Origin: Smittium culicis
Taxonomy: Eukaryota; Kickxellomycota; Harpellomycetes; Harpellales; Legeriomycetaceae
Length of the DNA stretch: 35,181 bases
NCBI GenBank assembly: GCA_001970855.1
Contig: LSSN01000479.1
Span: 1 to 35,181 of the forward strand
Direction: 5' to 3'
Position 1 is the stretch's first letter. Every line of letters begins with the position of its first letter. Both the position numbers and the translations under genes were made by a program. This document shows positions 11,218-19,760 of this stretch, in pieces. The notes below the pieces were generated by a model. It had not been told where the DNA came from. It did no database searches and saw only the letters and a program-made list of their open reading frames with translations.

Positions 11218-12464
11218 GCCAATAGATAATGATGATACCATACTAGACCTTAATTAAGATTAATATGATTAATAATAATTGAATTGTCCAATAATCACCA
11301 TTATTGCTTGTTTGAATTACTAAATGAATATTTAGGAGGAAAGTCGTTCACGTGCTGTTTGGCCAATCCGTTTTGTGGCAATTGTTTCTAGGCTAAACTC
11401 CCCGGCTTTTAAATTAATCGCAAACTCTTCCATATCTGTTCCTATTCACAGCTTTGACACTATTTCTCATTAGACGCTCTTGCTCATTATATCTCTCTCA
11501 TTAGACACTCTCTCATTAGATCTCAATCATTTAGCACTGATTCTCAATAGGAAAGCCTTGGTTTTGCTCTTTTGCGATTCAGTATAGATAAACTGTGGAG
11601 TTTGTCATGGAGGGATTGGCAAGTATTGGCGGATTTAGCAGATGCTGAGAAATTATTCAAAAATATAGTCATTTGCTTGTTTTGCTTTGTTTGTGTTTTT
11701 TGTATCAGCTTCTGTCCGCTTTTGTTTGTTTCCTATAGCCATATGGGGGATTCTGAACGAAGAGAGCACTTTGTTGCACTTTAATGTTATTGGCTTGGAC
11801 AATAAAAAATGTAAATGTTATTGGCGGCATTGAAAAGGCGTTTCGTTTTTTCTATTTATTCTTTTAATTGTAAAATTTTTATTTGCTATGAAAAAGAAAT
11901 GATTTTGCTCATTGGCTATAATTTTTTAATTCAAATTCCTACACTGCAACACTTATCACTATAAAATGACTCCTTCATAAAGAATCTCCCATATGTGTTT
12001 ATTTTCTGTTTGCTTGTATCAGCTGGTGCAGAATTAACTGTTGTTTCCACACCTTGCATAAACACCTCCCCCCCAGCTAATATCCCAAACACCTATGCTT
12101 TTTAGTTGACCTATCAATACTATCATCTATTTCTATGCATGCCAAAGCCCAAATAAAGAACAGGTACCCCCATTTACTATCTCTTATGACAGTTGCTCAT
12201 AAGCTATACCTCATAAATTTATAAAAGGTGCAAAGTTGAAATACCTTTCTGGATCACGCCACTTATCTCCATCCAACCACTACTCTAGTTTTCATTGGCG
12301 TAAGAAAATATCGATAAGCGCCAATCTTTGCTAAACCTGATTGTAATATTGCTGGCCAATAGTCTACACTTCTCAATTTTTTAATTATCCTTGAGTATCA
12401 GCCAATAGTAACACTTTGTGATCAAATTTATTTCACTTGCGAATTATTTACATCATTCATTGGC
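11218..12464. promoter_or_regulatory. cluster of GCCAAT/ATTGGC boxes
   Basis: Ten exact copies of the CCAAT-box hexamer GCCAAT or its complement lie in 1.25 kb, at 11218, 11362, 11789, 11820, 11911, 12294, 12320, 12355, 12401 and 12459. At the local base composition fewer than one would be expected. CCAAT is the binding core of NF-Y (Hap2/3/5). Binding here is inferred. Confidence 0.5.
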
Positions 12465-12699
12465 TGAATCTTCTGGATTGATCATCGCTAATTTCTGGAA
12501 CACTAAAGAATCTCTGGCATAAAAAAAAAATAAGAAAGTCTGCTGATTGATTCAGATCATAATAGTCATGCATTTATTTGTAATACCAAACCAAACCAAT
12601 TCAACTAATTCAAAAATAGCTCTATTTATCAAAATTTACAAATGTGTGAACAAAAGAAAGTACAACCCAATAAATCTAAAATTGCACTATGATGAATTC

Positions 12700-12732
12700 G
12701 CTAGCCCTTAATGTGGCGGCTAGCTTTTTTTT
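12700..12732 (+). terminator. stem-loop followed by T8
   Basis: Arms GCTAGCC (12700-12706) and GGCTAGC (12718-12724) pair perfectly around an 11-base loop, and eight T residues follow directly. On the plus strand this has the form of an RNA 3' end, for example an RNA polymerase III stop. I could not identify an RNA gene upstream, so the role is open. Confidence 0.35.
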
Positions 12733-13169
12733 ATTTACCGAAATTAACCAACCATATCACACACTACTAAATCAAAAAACTATAATAAATGTTTATTGGT
12801 TATAGAAATTCTAGTGTCCAGTTAGTATCGGTCTTAGCTATAGCGTCCAATTATGGTTATTAAATAAAATAAGAGCATTCGTATCAGAAAGAATTGAATG
12901 CGCTGCTTTGCTATTCTGGAAAGAATGAAAAAAAAAATGAAAGCACGCTTGTAATCTACAATGAAAAAAATAGTTCAATCCAAAGAGGTGTGATGGGCAA
13001 TAATAGTCGTGTTTTAATATATACACTATTAAATTTTTTTTTATGATATCCATAGTTGTTTATGGTTCACAGTTCCTTCGGGAGTTTCAGTGCCTCGCTA
13101 AGAATATTTGCCGACTATACATATAACCAAAAAAAAATAAAGTAAAAATGAAAAATTGAATCTTGTGTA

Positions 13170-14008
13170 TCATTCAACATCCAATCTATGTAAAAACCAA
13201 AAAACAAAAAATAGATATATATATTCCGTGTTGGCACTGACCTTGACATATGTCTTCACTTGGTTCTGCAATCGTTGGATATACTCGCTGCGGATCCGCT
13301 TCTTTGCGAGCAACGCATCGCGCTTCACAATCAGCGCCTCTTTCTCCCTCAATAGTCTATATACACATACATAGAATCAAAATAAATATATATATATATT
13401 ATATATAAATGGTCGCTTACTCTTTTCGCGAGGAATGCTCAAAATTCAGCCTGCTAACCATCATTAAATGCTCATTTTGCCTATCGATTCTTTCTGCAAC
13501 TTCTGCAGGAACGCTCGCTAAAAACTCGTCGGCAGAAACAAGGGGAAAGCGCTCGTAAATAGATCTATCTCACCGCAAAATAAATTATTTTACATAAATT
13601 GTTGTTTAAACTCATGCAATAGAGCACAAATGAGATAACTTGTCAGTATGCCTATTTATTTTTTATTTTTTAAAATGATAAATTTTACCCTTGCGACTCG
13701 ATCTTGTCGATACTCTCCCTCAAATTCTCCGCCTCTGCCTCCAAATTCTCGCGCACTTGCTCGAGCCGGCACAGCTCGTCCCTCCCTCTCTGCGCACCCT
13801 GCTTCGCCTCGCTCAAGTTCCTGCAAAACTCGAGATTAATCTCCCGCAACTTCACGAACTTTTCCAGAACCTGCATCCGCGCCCCCTCGTCCCACGCTTC
13901 ATCGCCCCTCTTACGCCTCAGAACGTCTACTAGTTCCGCCGATACCGCCTCGGCCTCCTTCAGACGCCCAAGCTCTACGCTTTTTTCGTCGAATATCTCT
14001 ATCTCCAT
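13170..14008 (-). CDS. THOC5: THO complex subunit 5-like protein
   Basis: THOC5 is a coiled-coil subunit of THO/TREX, which packages nascent mRNA for export. Exons on minus: 13689-14008, 13421-13564, 13170-13356; introns of 124 and 64 bases; 216 residues. Exon 1 is an amphipathic, Glu/Arg/Leu-rich coiled coil. Across the first splice comes the family's acidic signature, here FPLVSADEFLASVPAEV, followed by a helix with RLNFEHSSR, then the KEALIVKRDALLAKK and YIQRLQNQVKTYVK helices, which line up with the end of the conserved N-terminal half of animal THOC5. The protein stops there, without the long C-terminal region of animal THOC5 (over 600 residues). Exon 1 is unusually GC-rich for the window. 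A possible donor near the end of exon 3 would need a weak GTCAGT, so I kept the stop at 13170. Confidence 0.75.
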
Positions 14009-14457
14009 TATCCTAACTGCTCTTCTAAATAATACAGTTTAATGTCTTTATAGACTCTTATTATTCGTTTTGCTTTTTTTTTTTAATTTCGCTTAAAGAT
14101 TATGCCATTTTTTTCCTTTGCCAAATAAAAATATAAAAGAAAATGTCTGTATGCTTTTTCTGCCTTGATTTTTGTAGCGTACTCCTATTGGCTATTCAAT
14201 ATCAACCCTCCTCCACTAATTTGAGTTCATAAACACTTGCTCATATAGCCAATAATTGGCCCTTAACTCGACTTTATTTTTTTTCATTGCTCTTCCCATT
14301 TACTCAAACTCTCATTTCAAATTAATATATCTTTATTTTATATACGCTTTTCAATTATACACCGAAAAAAATAATTTCAAAATCATTTCATTGCATGATT
14401 AGTTTTATTTATACTATCAAAATAAAAAAAAAACGATAAAAAAATTTTCAAAGCTAG
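14009..14457. promoter_or_regulatory. THOC5 promoter and Rrm4-like 3' region
   Basis: 449 bases without a gene. Three CCAAT boxes lie 180-250 bases upstream of the THOC5 start: ATTGGC at 14187, GCCAAT at 14248 and ATTGGC at 14255, the last two facing each other with one base between. The A/T-rich remainder next to 14457 is the likely 3' untranslated and termination region of the Rrm4-like gene. Confidence 0.5.
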
Positions 14458-17122
14458 TTATGCTTCCAATCCCATACTTATTATTGACTCTTTAGCAATC
14501 TCTGTCATTATCGTCGAATCCTTCAATGCATATACTATCTTGCGAACGTTATCTACATTTCGGTCTAATATATACACCGTCAGCCTGGTTGGATTAACAA
14601 ATCCTAAACCCTATTCACAAAATTTCAATTTAAATATATAAATATATACATATATACATATGTTTATCTAAATATATCTATAAATACTACTTAAAACCAA
14701 TCTACTCTTATATTCTTAAAAAAAAAAAGCTTACCTTTATAAGAGGAAACAGTCTGGATCCTAGCTTTCTCTTGCGCTCCGCTTCTGGCATTTCAGTCAG
14801 TTGCTTAATAAAGTTTTCTGACTCTTCATCTACATTTTCTGGCTTTTGTTTCTCCAGTTCGACGCTGCTGTAGATACTGCTACTAGTATTGCTGCTGCTG
14901 CTCCTGCTGTTGACTTGATCTTGGTTTTTACCAATTATTTCTCTAACTACTCCCAGAATTTCTTGGTTGAGTTTACCGCCCTTATAGTTTCTCTTTGCAA
15001 GCTCGTACTGTGATTTCAGAACCTTTGAGTCTTTAATTATATCAATGACAAACTCTGTCTCTTGTGACACTAAAAATGCCACTATATCAATTGATAGTGG
15101 TACCTCTAATGATGATTCAGTGCTTGCTTTTGAAATCAGCTTCTGTGCCAATATCTCCGCTCTAGATCTAACGCTAAGGCTATTTAAAGTATCAACCCCA
15201 AAAATCGATCCAAGGTCGTCACTATTTTTAGCCTCTTTATTGATACTTTTATCACCGCTCGACAATTCAAATTTAGGCTGCGAAAATGAACCTACATGTC
15301 TTTTTGGACTGTTGTCACTTGTACTATTTACTATATCAGATTTTTCGGACGACATAGTTGAAGCTTGAATGGTATTACCTAGAGATAAACGTGTGTTACG
15401 GCTAACTGTTGGGGTTTTAAAGCCCTCTTGGTTTTCTGATAACCTTCTATTTTTCTGGGCTGAATTATTAAGAGAGGATTGAGGTGAATTATCAAACTTA
15501 TTTTGTTTTGGGATATGTTCATAAAAATGAATAACAATTTTATGGCCTTTAAGCTCAACTCCATTTAGAGATGACATTGCAGCCTCTGCAAACTCTGAAC
15601 TGCCCATCTGAACAATACCATGTCCGCGAGACTTTCCGGTATTTGGGTCTATGCTAACTCTAGCAGAATTAACGTACCCGTACTTTTTAAATAAATCGAA
15701 TAGCTCAGAGTGAGATACTGTTAAGCTCAAGTTGGTAACAAAAAGCTTTCCAGGGACAATGATTCCACCCAGCCTTCCTGAGTTTTTTTCAAGGCTGGAT
15801 GCAATATCTGGATTTGTTTCGCCGGTTGAGTCATTACCTCTTGTGTAGTTTTGATCAACAGGAGAATTTGGAATGTATTGTGTTTTCTTGGGAAATGGTA
15901 TATTATTTTCACTTTTTATGGGACTTGCTGGGCTATATTCGGTACTTCCTATAGGCCTTTCATTGTTTTCTTGGCTGGAATTAAAGATTCCTTGAGGTTC
16001 AGCTTGGGTAGTTATACTTGCTTTTGGTTTATCTTTTTTACCTTTATAGATCTGTTTTAAATGGCTATTGAATAGATTTAAAAATAAAAGAGTGAGAAAT
16101 CAAATTAAAATAAAAAAAATATAAGATGTGAGTTTATAAGGCAATGAATAAAACTAGAAAGTTACATGTGGCTTCCCATAAACTCTACAAAGGAAAGTTC
16201 GTCGATTGCAAGCGAGGTATGTTTTTCATCGAAGTAAGTAACAAAGCCAGAGTTGAATTCGTTTTTACTGTTTGGGGGTGATATTTGGACCTTGTAAATA
16301 GGACCGATAGATTTAAGTATATCGTACAGCGCCAAAATATCAATTTCTTTTGAGATCTGGCTAATTTTTATAATGTTAGTTTGAGGCGGAGGGATATCAA
16401 TATTTTTTGTTGTTGAGAAGTTAGTGTAGGCACTTTGAAATTGGGAGCCGTTATAAATCGAGAATGCGCGCATTGCTATAATTGAAAGATAATAAATGAA
16501 TTAAAATAATTTTACAAGTGAAATAATGCAGAAAAAGCATGGTATTTTTGGTTTTTTTATACAATAAAGAGATAAATCTAAGTATGAATATTTTGAAAAG
16601 CTTACTTAGATCTTTGGTCTTGAAGGAGATATCTCCAGAGAATACAATACCATCTCCGGGGTCAACATTAAATCTAAAGATTTAAAAAAGAGAGATTAGA
16701 TTATGTTTAGAAGAGTAAGAAAATGAAATAGACAAGTACTTTATCGCTTTGAGCTCTTTTGAGAGGGGGACTAAAATATCAATATCGGGCTTAGAGAGGC
16801 CCCAGAAGAAGATTTTTTTATCATCAAAGGAGGCGAGGGTAGCAGAATAGTCAAACACATCTTTTGAATCGAGGGACATGTCGGCTAAGGAATGATGAAC
16901 GTTGGAATGCAATTGGGAAGAGTTGGATATAGTATTGGGAGAAGAGGGAGAAGCTAGGGCGGAAGTAAGGACAGATTTTGAGGTTTTAGGGGAAGATTTG
17001 GAGGCTTTTATGGAAGTTGGAATGGAAGGAGTGGCATTAGGCTGGGCTTCAGGGCGGCCTGCTGGATCTTTTGATGTATGTGCATGCTTGTTGAATGGTG
17101 CAGAGTCGGCGTAAGTAGACAT
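14458..17122 (-). CDS. rrm4: Rrm4-like RNA-binding protein (three RRMs, two MLLE-like domains)
   Basis: Exons on minus: 16740-17122, 16606-16673, 16166-16475, 14735-16064, 14458-14610; 747 residues, with all phases consistent. A low-complexity Ser/Pro/Ala head (about 1-95) precedes a divergent RRM1 (about 103-175, IFFWGLSKPDID). RRM2 is at about 184-258 (IIKISQ ... GFVTYF). RRM3 is canonical at about 357-435, with RNP2 LFVTNL and RNP1 RGHGIVQM. After a Ser-rich linker come a divergent MLLE-like unit at about 554-615 (LAQKLIS ... VAFLVSQETEFVIDIIKD) and a C-terminal MLLE at about 682-744 (KLGSRLFPLI ... LTVYILDRN). MLLE domains bind PAM2 peptides; in Ustilago Rrm4 they dock the protein and its mRNA cargo to endosomes through Upa1. 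Size and order match Rrm4 better than poly(A)-binding protein, which has four canonical RRMs and one MLLE. The mRNA-transport role is inferred. Confidence 0.72.
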
Positions 17123-17607
17123 TAGGAAGGAAGGTAGTCGTGATGTGGAGAAGAGTAGTTTGGATTAAGAATAAGGAAATAAATAGGAGGAGTAAGTTAT
17201 AAACGAGAGGAAGCTATGAAAGGTAAGATAACAAAAAGGCAGAAACCAAGTGCTTTTTTTTCGACGCACTAATGCTCTGGAATCTCTTTAATTATCGAAA
17301 ACTCTATAATTATCGCAAACCTACTTATTTGCCGCAAACTTCTGTTTTTAAATTAGAAAATCAATTAAACTCAGTTAGGACTAATTAAATCGCTTAAATG
17401 CACATAATTTTTAGAAGCTAATTTCAAATTCTCGCTCTTTTATCTTTCTAATTTGCGCTATATTATTTTCTAATCTGTACTTATTTGCTGAAACTAACAA
17501 CATAACTGGCCAATAACTGTGTTTTCTTGCATTCAGCGACTTGAATGACTTACAGTGTCATACCTCACTCTACTTTTATCTACAGCAACACACCTCTCTC
17601 TGCTACC
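17123..17607. promoter_or_regulatory. upstream region of the Rrm4-like gene
   Basis: No gene is visible. A CCAAT box (GCCAAT) lies at 17509-17514, about 390 bases upstream of the start codon. ATCGCAAAC/GCCGCAAAC-like elements recur near 17310-17340. The last part runs into the minisatellite. Confidence 0.4.
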
Positions 17608-18479
17608 CACTCTACCCACTCTACCCACTCTACCCACTCTACCCACNNNNNNNNNNNNNNNNNNNNNNNNNNNNNNNNNNNNNNNNNNNNNNNNNNNNNN
17701 NNNNNNNNNNNNNNNNNNNNNNNNNNNNNNNNNNNNNNNNNNNNNNNNNNNNNNNNNNNNNNNNNNNNNNNNNNNNNNNNNNNNNNNNNNNNNNNNNNNN
17801 NNNNNNNNNNNNNNNNNNNNNNNNNNNNNNNNNNNNNNNNNNNNNNNNNNNNNNNNNNNNNNNNNNNNNNNNNNNNNNNNNNNNNNNNNNNNNNNNNNNN
17901 NNNNNNNNNNNNNNNNNNNNNNNNNNNNNNNNNNNNNNNNNNNNNNNNNNNNNNNNNNNNNNNNNNNNNNNNNNNNNNNNNNNNNNNNNNNNNNNNNNNN
18001 NNNNNNNNNNNNNNNNNNNNNNNNNNNNNNNNNNNNNNNNNNNNNNNNNNNNNNNNNNNNNNNNNNNNNNNNNNNNNNNNNNNNNNNNNNNNNNNNNNNN
18101 NNNNNNNNNNNNNNNNNNNNNNNNNNNNNNNNNNNNNNNNNNNNNNNNNNNNNNNNNNNNNNNNNNNNNNNNNNNNNNNNNNNNNNNNNNNNNNNNNNNN
18201 NNNNNNNNNNNNNNNNNNNNNNNNNNNNNNNNNNNNNNNNNNNNNNNNNNNNNNNNNNNNNNNNNNNNNNNNNNNNNNNNNNNNNNNNNNNNNNNNNNNN
18301 NNNNNNNNNNNNNNNNNNNNNNNNNNNNNNNNNNNNNNNNNNNNNNNNNNNNNCCCACTCCTCCCACTCCTCCCACTCCTCCCACTCCTCCCACTCCTCA
18401 CACTCCTCACACTCCTCACACTCCTCACACTCCTCACACTCCTCACACTCCTCACACTCCTCCCACTCCTCCCACTCCA
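17608..18479. repeat. 9-base minisatellite flanking an assembly gap
   Basis: On the left, 17608-17646 is a tandem array of the 9-mer CACTCTACC. On the right, 18354-18479 is an array of about 14 nine-base units: five of CCCACTCCT, seven of CACACTCCT, then more of the first kind. The left unit, written in the same phase as CCCACTCTA, differs from CCCACTCCT at two bases, so these are variants of one repeat. The plus strand of both arrays has no G. Because 9 is a multiple of 3, frames stay open through the repeats and the Ns, so long ORFs here are artefacts. Confidence 0.9.
17647..18353. other. assembly gap (707 N)
   Basis: Run of 707 undetermined bases inside the minisatellite. The repeat probably broke the assembly, and the true array length is unknown. 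Confidence 0.97.
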
Positions 18480-19314
18480 CCACTGTACACATATATTCAT
18501 CTCTTCAACACTAACTACATATCAATTTATAAACAAATTCCTAATATGTATCTATCGCCCTAAATTTGGCGATTATATTTATGAAATATCTTTATGAATT
18601 AGTCAAAATTACTCTCTATCCCCTATCAAAACCTAAAATTCAAAACTATAACCCTCCTTGTTCGCTAATTATTTTCTTTATTAATGATTTGTTAATTTGT
18701 GTTCAGGTTCAATTATGACTACAATTCATCTCTTTTTATCTAAAGTTTGTTACTATTATTAAAATGAAGTTTTGGTAGCAAATGATTATTTATCCACTCT
18801 CATCCCGTAGTTGCTTTTTTCAACCTACAGCACAAAGCTCTTTAAAGTCAGCTCTTACAAGGTTTAAAAATAGTACCATCAATACGTTCAACTATACTTA
18901 AAACATATGCACGATCCTAACTGCCAGTTTATTTTTATTTATTAAACTATTATACGAAAATTCCATTTACATAAATATAATAACACTTACATAAGTGTAA
19001 GTCAATATTTATTATAAATAATATCCATAAATTATCTTAATTTAATCGCGCTAATCCAAATTCAACCCTTTCTTGAGCGGTAGACTGTTTTCTATCAACA
19101 AAATGTAGCCAACAGAGTTTTATTAAAATAATTTAATTTCGAGGCTATAAGAAATATTGGGTTTTTGTTGAATGATAGCAAATAATAAATTTGCTTATAA
19201 ATCATAAACGAATCAATAAATTCACTTTTTTTATGAAAGCCGGAAGGGAAAGGGTTTATATAATAATAAATAAAAAAATATTTATTAAATTATCTTGGAG
19301 ACAAAATACAATTC
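18480..19314. other. intergenic region, nothing recognised
   Basis: AT-rich sequence between the minisatellite and the tRNA gene. I see no gene, RNA or repeat that I can support. Confidence 0.5.
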
Positions 19315-19387
19315 TGGAGAACCAGGGTATCGATCCCTGTGCCTCACACATGCTAAGCGTGCGCTCTACCATTTGAGCTAGATCCCC
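19315..19387 (-). tRNA. tRNA-Ala (anticodon AGC)
   Basis: 73 bases read on minus starting GGGGATC. D arm GCTC/GAGC, anticodon stem CACGC/GTGTG around loop TTAGCAT (anticodon AGC), variable loop AGGCA, and T arm CAGGG/CCCTG with loop ATCGATA. The acceptor stem has G3:U70, the alanine identity pair; pair 6-67 is a U-U mismatch. The discriminator is A, at 19315. Internal A box (TAGCTCAAATGG) and B box (GGATCGATACC) are present, and a T4 polymerase III stop follows at 19303-19306, nine bases past the end. There is no intron. Confidence 0.93.
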
Positions 19388-19451
19388 ACGTCATACCAAA
19401 AAAAAATATTTTATATGTAATTGTTTTTTATAGTGTTTTTATTCAAAAAAC

Positions 19452-19487
19452 ATAATCTGGATTCAACTTTATGTGAATCCAGATTAT
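19452..19487. repeat. perfect 14-base inverted repeat near the tRNA gene
   Basis: Arms 19452-19465 (ATAATCTGGATTCA) and 19474-19487 (its exact complement) surround an 8-base loop. It lies 65 bases upstream of the tRNA-Ala 5' end. It could be a transposon end or a structured RNA; nothing decides between them. Confidence 0.8.
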
Positions 19488-19557
19488 TTATAAATAAATT
19501 TTCCAAATATAAAAATTATAAGTAAATTATACAAATATCAAAGAAAAAAATAAATTC

Positions 19558-19760
19558 TATGGAACAAAATCCATATTAGAATAAAAGTTCTCATGAAAAA
19601 TAGCTAATCTAGTTTTATTATTGAACCATTAGCATTTATTATGGTATATAAGTCATTAGCCAGACGCCTTGATGTCTAGACCAAGAATGAAAGATATAAT
19701 ATAGAGAGACTTCTACTATTTAAATATTATATTTTCATTCTGTTCATAAAATCGCTTTAG
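19558..19760 (+). mobile_element. possible solo-LTR fragment upstream of tRNA-Ala
   Basis: A patch richer in G and C than its surroundings starts with a small inverted repeat (TATGGA/TCCATA, 19558-19575). It has a strong TATA box, TATATAAG, at 19645-19652, and then a CAGACGCC stretch and a T/C-rich segment ending near CATTCTGTTC, as U3-R-U5 of an LTR often looks. I cannot see clear TG...CA ends or a target-site duplication. The position, 170-370 bases upstream of a tRNA gene, is where Ty1- or Ty3-like elements tend to insert. Confidence 0.25.

Larger units (their letters stand above)
10414..13169. other. 2.75 kb intergenic region between antizyme and THOC5
   Basis: I found no convincing gene. 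A 70-codon forward ORF at 11572-11784 has no recognisable features. The stretch is upstream of antizyme and downstream of THOC5, both on minus, so much of it may be the antizyme promoter or 5' leader. It holds the GCCAAT cluster (11218-12464), three TCTCATTAGA repeats near 11463-11520, a CACGTG palindrome near 11350, and the stem-loop with T run at 12700-12732. Confidence 0.5.

Noticed and set aside
11572..11784. 70-codon plus-strand ORF in the GCCAAT region
   Set aside because: Cys/Phe-rich composition without a domain, splice partner or family resemblance; its length is compatible with chance.
13170..13250. A further intron in THOC5 at a GTCAGT site
   Set aside because: The unspliced reading aligns better with the family (the segment after YVK matches the end of the conserved region), and GTCAGT is unlike the GTAAG-type donors used elsewhere in the window.
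15045..15368. 107-codon plus-strand frame within the Rrm4-like gene
   Set aside because: Complement shadow of the Ser-rich linker exon.
17533..18597. Several 250-350 codon open frames on both strands
   Set aside because: They consist of the 9-base repeat and the N run; a repeat unit divisible by three keeps frames open by itself.
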